DNA of 64,000 nucleotides from an uncultured Pelagibacteraceae bacterium (GCA_902591025.1 CACIZB010000001.1:1-64000); one strand, 5' to 3'. Positions 1 to 9,563 are shown, counted from the stretch's first letter. Translations and numbers: made by a program. The notes: a model not told the origin generated them from the sequence alone.

Positions 1-660
1 TGACCTATCAGATGAGAAGAAAATGAATTGAGCTTTTCCAACTAAATTATCTTTGTGAACATATCCTACACTTGAAAGAAATCTACTATCTTTAGAACAA
101 TCTCTATTATCACCTAAAAAAAAATAATGATTTTTTGGAATAATAAAAGGATCTGAATTTTGAAATGTATATTCTTTTGAATACACGGTAATAAATTTCT
201 TTCCATTAGGTAAAAGTTCCTCAAAAGTAAAAACATCAATCTTTTTTTTTCCACAAAAAATTATATCGTTAGTTGATAATCTTGACTTCATAACTTCACT
301 ACTATTAATGTACAGGTTAGAGCTAATAAATTGCACTTTATCACCAGGTAGACCTATTAACCTTTTTATATAATCAGTCCTATTGTCTGCAGGCGTCTTA
401 AAGACAACTATATCACCTCTTTCAGGATTCTTGTGCATAATCCTACCTTTAAAAATTGGTGGGCTAAATGGAAAAGAATGTTTGCTATATCCATAGGAAT
501 ACTTTGTGACAAAAATTCTATCTCCAACCAATAAGTTTGGTTCCATTGATGATGAGGGTATATAAAAGGGTTGTATTAAAAGAGATCTAATAGCTATTGC
601 TATGACTAAGGCATAAAATAGAGTTTTAGTATTTTCTATGAAAAAATTCTTATTAAACAT
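1..660 (-). CDS. lepB: Signal peptidase I (3' end cut by window edge)
   Basis: Membrane-bound serine protease that removes signal peptides from exported proteins. 220 codons are visible without a stop; the last residues lie beyond the left edge. One N-terminal hydrophobic segment (about residues 13-30) is followed by the nucleophile motif SSSMEP (catalytic Ser about residue 38), by YIKRLIGLPGD carrying the general-base lysine, and by GDNRDCSKDSR, the family's box E. The ATG at 658-660 shares one base with the acpS stop (TAATG), so it is the last visible gene of the dapA-to-lepB unit. Only C-terminal residues are missing, so the family call is firm. Confidence 0.93.
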   Translation of the reverse strand, partial: MFNKNFFIENTKTLFYALVIAIAIRSLLIQPFYIPSSSMEPNLLVGDRIFVTKYSYGYSKHSFPFSPPIFKGRIMHKNPERGDIVVFKTPADNRTDYIKRLIGLPGDKVQFISSNLYINSSEVMKSRLSTNDIIFCGKKKIDVFTFEELLPNGKKFITVYSKEYTFQNSDPFIIPKNHYFFLGDNRDCSKDSRFLSSVGYVHKDNLVGKAQFIFFSSDRS

Positions 661-1046
661 TATTTTGTTTGTAATATTGTAAATGCTATTGAATATTCTT
701 TTTCATCTGAAATTGAAAGAAATAGATTAAATTTTTTTACTTTGAACTTCTTAGTAATAATTTTATCTATTTTTTTTGATATTAAAAAATAAGGTTTACC
801 AATCCTGTCATTTAATATCTCTATGTCTCGAAAATTTAGACCTTTTCTAAAACCAGTTCCGATTGATTTAGCAAATGACTCTTTAGCTGCAAATCTCTTT
901 GCAAAATAATTTATCTTATTAATCTTTTTTTTAGAAAATTTAATTTCATTTTTTCCAAAAGTTTTATTTATAAATGATTTATTTAATATTAAAGAACTGA
1001 CTCTTTTATTATTAACTATATCTACTCCAATACCAAGTATCTTCAT
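660..1046 (-). CDS. acpS: Holo-[acyl-carrier-protein] synthase
   Basis: Transfers 4'-phosphopantetheine from CoA to the serine of apo-ACP, activating it for fatty acid synthesis. The 128-residue length is normal. The N-terminus MKILGIGVDIV carries the metal-binding Asp9, and RFAAKESFAKSIGTG (about residues 51-65) carries the second metal ligand Glu56 and substrate-contacting Lys60; SDEKEYSIA near the C-terminus is the usual end motif. It lies between pdxJ (3 bases upstream) and lepB (1-base overlap). The pdxJ-acpS-lepB order is common in alphaproteobacteria. Confidence 0.95.
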   Translation of the reverse strand: MKILGIGVDIVNNKRVSSLILNKSFINKTFGKNEIKFSKKKINKINYFAKRFAAKESFAKSIGTGFRKGLNFRDIEILNDRIGKPYFLISKKIDKIITKKFKVKKFNLFLSISDEKEYSIAFTILQTK

Positions 1047-1049
1047 AAA

Positions 1050-1766
1050 TTATTTTATCAACTTTTTAAATTTTTTTATTACTTTGGATAATCCAAAAAA
1101 AATAGACTCGCCAATTATAAAATGTCCAATATTAAATTCCGTAATCTCTTTAATCTTTGATAACATTCGAGTAGTTTTATAATCAAGGCCATGTCCCGCA
1201 TGTATTTCTAGACCTAATTTATTTCCTAAAATTGAACATTTTTTAATTCTTATTAATTCCTTAGAAAATTTTTTTTTTGATTTTATAAAATTTGCTAATT
1301 TGCCTGTGTGAATTTCAACACAATCAGATCCTACTTGTTTAGAGATTTTAATATCTTCAATTGATGGGTTTATAAATAAACTGGTTCTTATATTTTTCTT
1401 TTTAAATTTTTGTATAATAATTTTTAATTGTTTTTTATTTTTTTTTAAATTTAATCCACCTTCCGTGGTTATTTCTTTACGATTTTCTGGAACTATACAA
1501 ACGTAATTGGGTTTAATTTTGAGTGCCGTATTAATCATAGAAGTATTAGTAGATACCTCTAAATTGATTAATAATTTTTTAATTGCACATATTTGTTTTG
1601 CATCAATATCACGAATATGTCTTCTATCTTCTCTTAAATGAATTGTTATTGAGTCTGCTCCAGATTTTTTAGCAAATTTTGCTGCAAAAACAGGATTGGG
1701 GTGCTTCTCTCCCCTTGCATTCCGTAGTGTAGCTACGTGATCTATATTAACACCTAAACGTTTCAC
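1050..1766 (-). CDS. pdxJ: Pyridoxine 5'-phosphate synthase
   Basis: Last step of the DXP-dependent vitamin B6 pathway: condenses 3-amino-2-oxopropyl phosphate with deoxyxylulose 5-phosphate to pyridoxine 5'-phosphate. 238 residues, a TIM barrel of usual length. The start MKRLGVNIDHVATLRNARG is diagnostic. TIHLREDRRHI holds the catalytic His (about residue 43), NLEVS the Glu (about 70), and AGHGLDY near 190 the second His. Its ATG overlaps the pyrE stop by four bases (ATGA), suggesting coupled translation. Confidence 0.96.
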   Translation of the reverse strand: MKRLGVNIDHVATLRNARGEKHPNPVFAAKFAKKSGADSITIHLREDRRHIRDIDAKQICAIKKLLINLEVSTNTSMINTALKIKPNYVCIVPENRKEITTEGGLNLKKNKKQLKIIIQKFKKKNIRTSLFINPSIEDIKISKQVGSDCVEIHTGKLANFIKSKKKFSKELIRIKKCSILGNKLGLEIHAGHGLDYKTTRMLSKIKEITEFNIGHFIIGESIFFGLSKVIKKFKKLIK

Positions 1767-2350
1767 TTGATATATCGACTTCCAGGTTTTGTGATTGGAA
1801 TAAATTTTAAATCTTTTGGTAATTGATTGAATTTGTATGTGGGAATTTTAATTTTTAGATGAGAAATAATCTTTTTTTTAATTTTTAAAGATTTTTTTGA
1901 AGATCTATCTATTATAGTAGCAAAACCGATAGATTTTGCTTTTGCCTTTTCAACTAATTTCACACACTCCATACTCGATTTGCCTGTGGTTATCACATCC
2001 TCAATTATTAAAACTCTTGATTTCGCCTTAATTTTAAATCCTCTCCTTAAAATAAATTTTCCATTAACTCTTTCACAAAATATTGTCTCTTTTTTTAAGA
2101 GTCTTCCAATCTCATATCCTATAATTATGCCTCCCATCGCTGGGGCTAATATTAAATCAATTTTCTTAAAATTTTTTTTTATCTTGTTAGCTAAAGATCT
2201 GCATATTTTATCTGCTTTAAATGGAAAACTTAAAAGTTTAGCACATTGAATATATTTAGATGAGTGAAGTCCTGAGGATAAAATGAAATGTCCTTCTAAT
2301 AATGCATCAGTTTTTTTTAAAATATTTAAGGATTTTTTGAGTGAAAGCAT
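1763..2350 (-). CDS. pyrE: Orotate phosphoribosyltransferase
   Basis: Pyrimidine biosynthesis: converts orotate and PRPP to orotidine 5'-phosphate. 195 residues. HFILSSGLHSSKY near the N-terminus is the usual opening of this family, and VLIIEDVITTGKS (residues 113-125) is the PRPP-binding loop with the acidic pair. The gene starts 44 bases inside the 3' end of rsh. The start is supported by ALLEGHFILSSG lying only about 15 residues from it, as in relatives, and no in-frame start was seen that would avoid the overlap without cutting this motif. Confidence 0.94.
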   Translation of the reverse strand: MLSLKKSLNILKKTDALLEGHFILSSGLHSSKYIQCAKLLSFPFKADKICRSLANKIKKNFKKIDLILAPAMGGIIIGYEIGRLLKKETIFCERVNGKFILRRGFKIKAKSRVLIIEDVITTGKSSMECVKLVEKAKAKSIGFATIIDRSSKKSLKIKKKIISHLKIKIPTYKFNQLPKDLKFIPITKPGSRYIK

Positions 2351-4052
2351 TTCTTTTATCTTCGTGTCTAATTATCTTAAATTTTATACCTTTTTGTTTA
2401 AGCTCTGCAATAAAATTAGTAAAATTTTTTAGATCTCTAATTATTAATTGAAATTTAAAATTAATATAATTGGGGTTTTTACCCACCATTTCTAAATTAG
2501 AAATATTAAGCTTATGTTCACCTATTAAAGAACTAACATTTCCTAACTGTCCTGGTTTATCTGGTAAAGAAATCCATAAAGTTGTATTGTATTTCTTTAT
2601 TCTTTCCTCTTTTTTTTCACCTCTTTCATGCCAATATCTTCTTATAGCAGCTCGAGCTTTACCTGTTTTAGTAGTTGGTATCCAGTGGAGCGAAGGAGAT
2701 TGATTTTTTGAAGTAATAATTTTAATTCTATCACCATTTCTCAATATTGATTGAAGCTCTTTTTTATTTCCATTAATTTCACATCCCACAGCCGTATCAC
2801 CAATTTTTGTATGAACAGCATATGCAAAATCGATTGCTGTAGCATCTTTTGGTAATTTTATAACTGAACCTTTGGGAGTAAAACAGAATACATTTTCTTG
2901 GAACATCTGAAGTTTTGTATATTCATATGAATGTTCTGGATTTTCGTTTTTTTCAATAATTTCTACTAGATCTTTAAGCCAATCATACTCCTTCCATGTT
3001 AAAGAATTAAATTTTTCGGAGGACTTATATTGCCAATGTGAAGCGATACCTCTTTCGGCAAATTCGTGCATTTGTTTTGTTCTAATTTGAATTTCGATAG
3101 GTTTCTTATTTGATCCAATAACCGCCGTATGTATTGATTTATAACCATTTATTTTTGCTGATGATATATAATCTTTAAATTTACCTGGAATACAGTTATA
3201 TTCTTTATGAATAATCCCTAATGTTTTATAACAATCATCAATATTGTTTAGAATTATTCTGAAACCTAAAATATCTGTTACCTGTTCAAGAGAAACTCTT
3301 TTTTTTTGAACTTTTCTCCAAATTGAAAAAGGAGTTTTTTCTCTTCCATAAATTACAGATTTTATTTTACTTGCATTCAATAAATTAACCAATTCATCAG
3401 ATAGAGTTTTAAAAATATCTTTTTTATCTAATTTGATTTCATCTAATCTTTTTTGAATAAGTGACCTGGCCTCATTATTTAGAATTTCAAAAGAGAGATC
3501 TTCAAGTTCATCTCTTATTCTGTGCATACCCATTCTGTCTGCAAGTGGAGCATAGATTTCCATTGTTTCTTGAGCAATTCTTTTTCTTTTTTCTTTTTTA
3601 CTAATTGCTTTGATTGTTCTCATATTGTGTAAACGATCTGCTATTTTAACTAATAAAACTCTTATATCTTTAGAGGTGGCTAAAATTAATTTTCTAAAAT
3701 TTTCAGCTTTAGAATTTGGTGAGGCTGTATTTTCTAAAACAGATATTTTTGTTACTCCATCTACTAAATCTGCAACTTCAGATCCAAATTCACCTTTTAT
3801 AGTTTCATAAGTAGCAAAAGTATCTTCTATTGTATCATGCAGTAAGCCAGTTGTAATAGTTGCGCTATCTAACTTAAGATCTGTAAGAATATTTGCTACT
3901 TCTATAGGATGAACTGAATAAGGGTCACCTGAAGCTCTTTTTTGATTGCTATGAGCTTTAACAGCAAAGTCATAGGCTTTATTGAGTTTTTCAGGATTTA
4001 AAAATTTATTATAAATTTTTACTTTATTTATTAAGTCCTCAGAATTAAGCAT
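2307..4052 (-). CDS. rsh: Bifunctional (p)ppGpp synthetase/hydrolase (RSH family)
   Basis: Makes and degrades the alarmone (p)ppGpp in the stringent response. 581 residues, shorter than the usual 700 or more. HD hydrolase domain: His34, HDTIED at 72-77 and KIADRLHNMRT at 136-146. Synthetase domain: KFKDY at 291 and NGYKSIHT at 302-309; the KFKD motif resembles the RxKD type of bifunctional enzymes rather than the ExDD type of synthetase-only RelA. A TGS domain (about 389-440) and a C-terminal ACT domain (about 490-560) follow. The region between TGS and ACT is abbreviated, which explains the short length. The 3' end overlaps pyrE by 44 bases. rpoZ, often just upstream of rsh, is absent here. 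Confidence 0.94.
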   Translation of the reverse strand: MLNSEDLINKVKIYNKFLNPEKLNKAYDFAVKAHSNQKRASGDPYSVHPIEVANILTDLKLDSATITTGLLHDTIEDTFATYETIKGEFGSEVADLVDGVTKISVLENTASPNSKAENFRKLILATSKDIRVLLVKIADRLHNMRTIKAISKKEKRKRIAQETMEIYAPLADRMGMHRIRDELEDLSFEILNNEARSLIQKRLDEIKLDKKDIFKTLSDELVNLLNASKIKSVIYGREKTPFSIWRKVQKKRVSLEQVTDILGFRIILNNIDDCYKTLGIIHKEYNCIPGKFKDYISSAKINGYKSIHTAVIGSNKKPIEIQIRTKQMHEFAERGIASHWQYKSSEKFNSLTWKEYDWLKDLVEIIEKNENPEHSYEYTKLQMFQENVFCFTPKGSVIKLPKDATAIDFAYAVHTKIGDTAVGCEINGNKKELQSILRNGDRIKIITSKNQSPSLHWIPTTKTGKARAAIRRYWHERGEKKEERIKKYNTTLWISLPDKPGQLGNVSSLIGEHKLNISNLEMVGKNPNYINFKFQLIIRDLKNFTNFIAELKQKGIKFKIIRHEDKRNAFTQKILKYFKKN

Positions 4053-4071
4053 AAATTATTATATCATTAAT

Positions 4072-4584
4072 TTAGATTTGTTTAATAGTTCTAATGTCTT
4101 TATTAGATAATGATAAAATAAGACTTTTTATATGTTTTTTTAGTGTCGGATGTATCCAATTTTTATTTATTTCAAACAGTGGTAAAAGAACAAAATTTCT
4201 GTTGTGCATTCTTGGGTGTGGCAAAATAATATCCTTATTTAATTTAATCTTACCATAATCAATAATATCTATGTCACACACTCTTGGAGCATTTTTCTTG
4301 GTCTTTTTGCGACCTAAATTTTTTTCTATTTCTTTGCATTTATGGAGTAAATTTATAGGGGGTAAATCTGTTCTAATTTTTATAACAATATTTAAAAATT
4401 TTGGTTTATTTGGATCCGGCCAAGAAAGACTTTCATAAAAACTGGATGATTCTAAAATTTTTATATTACATTTAGACAACATAAATTTAGCAATATTTAA
4501 ATTAATTTTTCTATTTCCTAAATTTGAACCAATACCTAAATAAATTGTTTTAACTTGATTTTCGAATGTATCTTGCCTTATCAC
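4072..4584 (-). CDS. folK: 2-amino-4-hydroxy-6-hydroxymethyldihydropteridine pyrophosphokinase
   Basis: Folate synthesis: moves pyrophosphate from ATP to hydroxymethyl-dihydropterin. The core is clear: [10 protein letters not shown] at the N-terminus, [13 protein letters not shown] carrying the metal-binding acidic residues, then [16 protein letters not shown]. The start is uncertain. The reading frame is open upstream to an ATG at 4650, which would overlap smpB by 101 bases. GTG at 4582-4584 gives about 170 residues and a 35-base overlap, and is preferred. An ATT immediately before YLGIGSNL would give 157 residues, nearest the usual length. Function is secure; the N-terminus is not. Confidence 0.85.
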   Translation of the reverse strand: MIRQDTFENQVKTIYLGIGSNLGNRKINLNIAKFMLSKCNIKILESSSFYESLSWPDPNKPKFLNIVIKIRTDLPPINLLHKCKEIEKNLGRKKTKKNAPRVCDIDIIDYGKIKLNKDIILPHPRMHNRNFVLLPLFEINKNWIHPTLKKHIKSLILSLSNKDIRTIKQI

Positions 4585-5020
4585 GATTCCAATCTCTATT
4601 TTTAATTGATGCTCTTTTATCAAACTTTCTCTTACCCTTTGCAATAGCAAGTTCTAGTTTTGCTTTTCCTTTTTTAAAATACATTTTTGTAGGAACTATT
4701 GTAAAACCATCCCTTTGCATTTTTCCTATTAATTTACTAATTTCACGTTTTTTTAAAAGTAGCTTTCTATCATCCATGGGCTTGTGATTTGAATAACTTG
4801 CCTCTTTATATGAAGCAATATGTGAGTTAATTAGAACAATTTCTCCATTCTTTTCTACAGCGTAAGAGTCAGCAATGTTTACTTTTCCGTGCCTAATAGA
4901 TTTTATTTCGGAACCTTTAAGAACAATACCTGCCTCTAATAAATCTACAAAGAAATAATTAAAACTAGCTTTTCTATTTAAACATATTATTTTTAAACCA
5001 GGATTGGTTTTTTTTTTCAT
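4550..5020 (-). CDS. smpB: SsrA-binding protein
   Basis: Binds tmRNA and delivers it to stalled ribosomes for trans-translation. 156 residues, the normal length. [21 protein letters not shown] and NIADSYAV are the family's RNA-binding beta-barrel signatures, and the tail [18 protein letters not shown] is the basic C-terminus that mimics the tRNA anticodon arm. Its ATG shares a base with the dapA stop (TGATG). Its 3' end lies over the start region of folK. Confidence 0.95.
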   Translation of the reverse strand: MKKKTNPGLKIICLNRKASFNYFFVDLLEAGIVLKGSEIKSIRHGKVNIADSYAVEKNGEIVLINSHIASYKEASYSNHKPMDDRKLLLKKREISKLIGKMQRDGFTIVPTKMYFKKGKAKLELAIAKGKRKFDKRASIKNRDWNRDKARYIRKSS

Positions 5021-5901
5021 CAGATTAGTTTTGCAAACTTAAGAGCTTCTTTTATTATTTTTTTGGTTGCATCAGTAACTTTAACTAAAGGAAGTCTCAC
5101 ATCATCTTCACATAGTTTCAATAATTTAGCCGCATATTTAACTGGACTTGGATTGCTTTCAACAAACATTGATTGATGAACTGGTTGTAAAATTTTATCA
5201 AGTCTTTCAGTTTCTGAAAGAGATTTTGCATCATCTAAGACTGAAAATTTTTGAAATTCTGAGCAAAGCTTTGGTGCAATATTAGCAGTTACACTTATAG
5301 CGCCTACACCTCCCCTTCTATTAAATTCTAAGGCATTATCATCATTTCCTGTTAATTGAATAAAATCTTTACCAATCATTTTAATTGTTTTATTTACTCT
5401 ATCTAAATCACCAGTTGCGTCTTTTACTCCAATTATATTTTTTAGTTCAAACAATCTTGCCATAGTATCTACCGACATATCTATTACAGACCTCCCTGGA
5501 ATATTGTAGATTATTATAGGGATCCCACATTTGTCATTAATTGCTTTGTAATGTTGATACAAACCCTCCTGAGTAGGTTTATTGTAATAAGGTGTGACTA
5601 TCAAAGCACCATTTGCTCCAATTTTCTCAGCATGAGTTGTTAAAGATATGGCTTCTGCCGTAGAATTAGATCCCGTGCCAGCAATTACTGGTAATTTTCC
5701 GTTACTCTCTTTTACACAAAGTTCTATAACTCTTTCGTGTTCCTCATGACTTAAAGTTGGTGATTCTCCAGTAGTACCAGCTGGAACTAATCCATTTGTA
5801 CCATTTTTAATATGAAAATGAATTAACTTAATATAAGCTTCATCATCAAGTCTGTTGTTTTTGAATGGAGTGACTAAAGCAACATTTGATCCTTTAAACA
5901 T
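5020..5901 (-). CDS. dapA: 4-hydroxy-tetrahydrodipicolinate synthase
   Basis: First committed step of lysine and diaminopimelate synthesis: condenses pyruvate with aspartate semialdehyde. 293 residues, a TIM barrel. GTTGESPTL (about 42-50) binds pyruvate, Tyr106 and Tyr132 are the proton-relay tyrosines, Arg137 contacts substrate, and Lys160 in GVKDATGD is the Schiff-base lysine. It is the first gene of the minus-strand unit and is divergent from the lytic transglycosylase across about 42 bases. Confidence 0.96.
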   Translation of the reverse strand: MFKGSNVALVTPFKNNRLDDEAYIKLIHFHIKNGTNGLVPAGTTGESPTLSHEEHERVIELCVKESNGKLPVIAGTGSNSTAEAISLTTHAEKIGANGALIVTPYYNKPTQEGLYQHYKAINDKCGIPIIIYNIPGRSVIDMSVDTMARLFELKNIIGVKDATGDLDRVNKTIKMIGKDFIQLTGNDDNALEFNRRGGVGAISVTANIAPKLCSEFQKFSVLDDAKSLSETERLDKILQPVHQSMFVESNPSPVKYAAKLLKLCEDDVRLPLVKVTDATKKIIKEALKFAKLI

Positions 5902-5943
5902 AAATACTTATAACATAGTTTGAAGATTCATATAGTAAAGATT

Positions 5944-8151
5944 ATGACAAAAAAATTATTAATTTTTATAGTTTTGTTTTGTTCAATAAGTATCAATAAT
6001 ATCGCCTCATCTGAAATATTGCCTCTTAAAAAACCAAGACAAACAAAAGAGGAAACTCAAAAAAAACTCTTAATTGATATATTAAGGCCTTTACCAAAAC
6101 CGACCAAAAAGGTTGAAACAAAAAACATTAAAAAAAAAGTTGTTGATAATAAACAAAAAAAAAGTGGTTTTATCCTTCCCAAAAAAAAACCACTTATTGT
6201 GGGAACAAAAGAAACTAAAAGTATAAAAATATCTAAATATTACAGCAAAAAAGATTTTGCATTAGCTAAAAAAGCTATTGAGGAGATGAAAAAAAATAAG
6301 TGGCCGAATGCTCTCAAAACTGCAAAAAAAGCTAGAGATAAGTCGATTTACAATTTTATTCAATGGAGACATCTTTTAACAAAAGGAAACAAGGCATCAT
6401 ATTATGAATACAAAAATTTTATAGATAAAAACGAGGATTATCCTAGAATTGGTCGAGTAAAATATTTAGCAGAACATAAATTATCTAGTAACGAGATTTC
6501 ACCCAAAAAAATAATCGATTGGTTCAGCTCCTCTGAACCTTTAAGTGGATTTGGCAAAATGATACTAGGTGAAAGTTATATTTTAAACGGAAACACCCCT
6601 AAAGGTATTAATTTAATTAAAGAAGGTTGGATTAATGCAGAATTAAATAAATCTCAATTGAGATTTTATAGAAAAAAATTCAAGAAATATCTTAACGCAG
6701 AAGATTATATCAAGCGTGCTGATTATTTAGCTTGGAATAATAAATATTGGGATCTTAAACGAATGCTCCGCTATTTACCAAAAGAATATGAACTTTTATA
6801 TAATGCAAGACAATTACTAATGAGCAAGTCATACGGAGTGGACGCAGCAATATCAAAAGTTCCTAGTAAATTTAAAAATGATGCTGGTTTGAATTATGAT
6901 AGATTAAAATGGAGACGAAAAAGAGGTCGTGTAGATAGTTCAGTTGAAATATTATTAAAGATTAAGAATACTAAAGATTACTTAGTAAGACCAGATAAAT
7001 GGTGGATTGAGAGAGAAATTATATCTAGGTCTTTGATATATAAAAAAAAATATGAGTTAGCATATAAAATATCAAGCAACCATGCATTAACTGAGGGTGC
7101 AGAGTTTGCTGCAGCTGAATGGATGAGTGGATGGATTGCCTTAAGTTTTTTGAATGACCCTTTGTTAGCTAAAGATCATTTTGAAAAATTTTATAATAAT
7201 GTTGGCTATCCAATCAGTACAGCTAGAGGTGCTTATTGGCTTGGTAAAACTTATAAAAAATTAGGTTATGATGAATTATCATCAAAATGGTTTAAAGAAG
7301 CTTCTAATTATCTTACTACTTATTATGGACAACTAGCTTTTATGGAACTTGATCCTGAAGCAAAATTTGAGTTACCTAAAGACATGGAAGTTAATGAAAA
7401 GTATAAAGAATATTTCTATAAAAAAGAAATTGTAAAATTAATTTATTTATTAGATGAATTAGATGAAGATAAATATACAAAACATATTTTAAGATATCTC
7501 GCTAACGATGATATTAATAGTGGTAGTGAAGTTTTAGCAGCGGAGTTGGCGACAAAAATAAATAGATTTGATTTTGCGATACAGGTTTCTAAAATTGCTT
7601 CTTATGAAAAGAGATTTCACAACAAGTATAATTATCCGATTATAAGTACTCCAAAATATATTAATGGAAGAAAAATACCTGAAAGCGCATTTATATTATC
7701 AATAATAAGACAAGAAAGTGAATTTGATTTGGGTGCCAATAGTCATGCAGGTGCAAAAGGTTTAATGCAATTAATGCCTTACACAGCTAAGCTGGTTGCA
7801 AAACAAGCTAAGTTGCCTTACTCAAGATCTAGGTTAACTACAGATCCAGAATATAACATAAATCTAGGTTCACATTATATAGCTGGTTTAATACTTGAAT
7901 ATGACGGAGCTTATCCTTTTGCAATTGCAGCTTACAACGCGGGACCTAAAAGAGTAAGGTATTGGAAAAAAATTAATAAAAATCCTCAAAAGAATCAGAT
8001 CAACTATGTTGACTGGATTGAATTAATCAAATTTAAAGAAACGAGAAATTATGTTCAAAGAGTTTTAGAGAACTATAATGTATATAGATATATTCTTGAG
8101 CAAAAACCTATAACCATGAAAGATTTTTTTAAAGACAATCCTTTATTCTGA
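5944..8151 (+). CDS. slt: Soluble lytic murein transglycosylase (SLT family)
   Basis: Periplasmic enzyme that cleaves glycan strands of peptidoglycan to form 1,6-anhydro-muropeptides. The ATG at 5944 puts a signal peptide at the N-terminus (hydrophobic LLIFIVLFCSISINN, ending near IASS); an upstream TTG at 5920 would only add eight residues. A Lys/Pro-rich linker of about 50 residues follows, then a long alpha-helical region of the Slt70 ring type. The C-terminal SLT domain has IIRQESEFDLGANSHAGAKG with catalytic Glu near 591, GLMQLMP, and AYNAGPKRV. About 735 residues. The linker contains a run of nine adenines (6181-6189). Confidence 0.92.
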   Translation: MTKKLLIFIVLFCSISINNIASSEILPLKKPRQTKEETQKKLLIDILRPLPKPTKKVETKNIKKKVVDNKQKKSGFILPKKKPLIVGTKETKSIKISKYYSKKDFALAKKAIEEMKKNKWPNALKTAKKARDKSIYNFIQWRHLLTKGNKASYYEYKNFIDKNEDYPRIGRVKYLAEHKLSSNEISPKKIIDWFSSSEPLSGFGKMILGESYILNGNTPKGINLIKEGWINAELNKSQLRFYRKKFKKYLNAEDYIKRADYLAWNNKYWDLKRMLRYLPKEYELLYNARQLLMSKSYGVDAAISKVPSKFKNDAGLNYDRLKWRRKRGRVDSSVEILLKIKNTKDYLVRPDKWWIEREIISRSLIYKKKYELAYKISSNHALTEGAEFAAAEWMSGWIALSFLNDPLLAKDHFEKFYNNVGYPISTARGAYWLGKTYKKLGYDELSSKWFKEASNYLTTYYGQLAFMELDPEAKFELPKDMEVNEKYKEYFYKKEIVKLIYLLDELDEDKYTKHILRYLANDDINSGSEVLAAELATKINRFDFAIQVSKIASYEKRFHNKYNYPIISTPKYINGRKIPESAFILSIIRQESEFDLGANSHAGAKGLMQLMPYTAKLVAKQAKLPYSRSRLTTDPEYNINLGSHYIAGLILEYDGAYPFAIAAYNAGPKRVRYWKKINKNPQKNQINYVDWIELIKFKETRNYVQRVLENYNVYRYILEQKPITMKDFFKDNPLF

Positions 8152-8154
8152 AAA

Positions 8155-8246
8155 TGGCGGAAGAGGAGGGATTCGAACCCTCGGTACAAGTTTCCTCGCA
8201 CGGTCATTTAGCAAACGACTGGTTTCAGCCTCTCACCCACTCTTCC
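8155..8246 (-). tRNA. tRNA-Ser (anticodon GCT)
   Basis: Class II tRNA read on the minus strand. The acceptor stem GGAAGAG pairs with CTCTTCC, with G73 and an encoded CCA (8155-8157). The anticodon arm GTCGT-TTGCTAA-ATGAC contains anticodon GCT, reading AGC and AGU. The long variable arm is typical of tRNA-Ser, and the T arm is GAGGG-TTCGAAT-CCCTC. It sits between the slt gene and the sox cluster. Confidence 0.96.
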
Positions 8247-8262
8247 AGGAAATTTGTCACTT

Positions 8263-8283
8263 TTGATTGTATTGAATAATCAA
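8263..8283. promoter_or_regulatory. Inverted repeat in the tRNA-Ser / soxB spacer, with a -10-like box
   Basis: The 63-base divergent spacer contains TTGATT (8263-8268) and its complement AATCAA (8278-8283) around nine bases. On the minus strand TACAAT (8266-8271) resembles a -10 box about 19 bases ahead of tRNA-Ser, and the left arm overlaps it. This could be an operator or simply AT-rich chance; no convincing -35 was found for either direction. Confidence 0.25.
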
Positions 8284-8309
8284 TATTTATAAAGTAATTA
8301 TTCACTATA

Positions 8310-9563
8310 ATGAAAAATAAGTATTCAATATTTTCTCTAGTTAAGAACGCTTTTTCATATCATGAAAATTGGGAAAAAGCTTGGAAAGACCCTGAGCCTA
8401 AAAAGGAATATGAGGCAATAATCATCGGTGGTGGTGGTCATGGTCTAGCCACTGCTTATTATTTAGCTAAAAAACACAATATAAAAAATATTGCTGTAGT
8501 AGAAAAGGGTTGGATTGGCGGTGGAAACACTGGGAGAAACACTACAATAATAAGATCGAATTATTTGTGGGATGCAAGTGCAGGTCTTTATGATCATGCT
8601 TTAAAAATTTGGGAAGGTTTATCTCAAGAACTAAATTACAATGTAATGTTTAGCCAAAGAGGGGTGATGAATTTAGCTCACAATTTACAAGATGTAAGAG
8701 ATCTAAAAAGAAGAACTCACGCAAACAGATTGAATGGAATTGATGCTGTTTATTTAAATACTGAAGAAGTTAAAAAATTTTGCCCTATCATTAATACATC
8801 TCCAGATATTCGTTATCCAGTTTTAGGTGGGACTTTACAAAAAAGAGCAGGCACAGCTCGACACGATGCTGTAGCTTGGGGGTATGCTCGAGGTGCAGAT
8901 GAGATGGGTGTCGACATAATTCAAAATTGTGAAGTTAAAGGAATTAAAAGAAATGGTAACAATTTAGAAGGTATCGAAACGACAAAAGGTTTTATAAAAA
9001 CAAAAAAAGTTGGTGTCGTAGCTGCTGGCCATTCAAGTGTAATTGCTAATATGGCTGGTCTTAGATTGCCATTGGAAAGTAAACCGCTTCAAGCTCTTGT
9101 ATCTGAACCGGTAAAACCAGTCATTGATACCGTTGTAATGTCAAATGCTGTTCATGCTTATGTTAGTCAATCAGATAAAGGAGAATTAGTTATAGGTGCA
9201 GGCACTGATGATTACGTGTCTTATTCACAAAAAGGAAGCCACGATATTGTAGAGGGTACTTTAAATGCAATTTTAGAATTATATCCAATATTTAGCAGAA
9301 TGAGAATGTTAAGACAATGGGGTGGCATAGTAGATATATGTCCGGATGCAAGCCCAATAATATCAAAAACTTCTATTAAAGGTTTGTATTTTAATTGTGG
9401 TTGGGGAACGGGCGGTTTTAAAGCAACACCTGGTTCAGGAGATTTATTTGCCCACACGATAGCTAATGATGAACCACATAAATTAAATGCTGCATTTAAC
9501 CTTAATAGATTTGTAAGTGGTGATCTTGTTGACGAACATGGCGCAGCTGCAGTTGCACACTAA
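8310..9563 (+). CDS. soxB: Sarcosine oxidase beta subunit
   Basis: Flavin-binding subunit of heterotetrameric sarcosine oxidase, which oxidatively demethylates sarcosine to glycine and passes the one-carbon unit to tetrahydrofolate. 417 residues. The dinucleotide-binding motif [16 protein letters not shown] is at 37-52, and the DAO-type fold extends to the C-terminal [14 protein letters not shown]. His185 in ARHDAV is at the position where characterised family members attach FMN covalently (inferred by alignment from memory). It is first in soxBDAG; its stop overlaps the soxD ATG by one base. Confidence 0.95.
   Translation: MKNKYSIFSLVKNAFSYHENWEKAWKDPEPKKEYEAIIIGGGGHGLATAYYLAKKHNIKNIAVVEKGWIGGGNTGRNTTIIRSNYLWDASAGLYDHALKIWEGLSQELNYNVMFSQRGVMNLAHNLQDVRDLKRRTHANRLNGIDAVYLNTEEVKKFCPIINTSPDIRYPVLGGTLQKRAGTARHDAVAWGYARGADEMGVDIIQNCEVKGIKRNGNNLEGIETTKGFIKTKKVGVVAAGHSSVIANMAGLRLPLESKPLQALVSEPVKPVIDTVVMSNAVHAYVSQSDKGELVIGAGTDDYVSYSQKGSHDIVEGTLNAILELYPIFSRMRMLRQWGGIVDICPDASPIISKTSIKGLYFNCGWGTGGFKATPGSGDLFAHTIANDEPHKLNAAFNLNRFVSGDLVDEHGAAAVAH

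Noticed and set aside
8247..8309. A riboswitch, such as a glycine type, upstream of the sarcosine oxidase genes
   Set aside because: The spacer is only 63 bases, too short, and lacks conserved aptamer-like helices.
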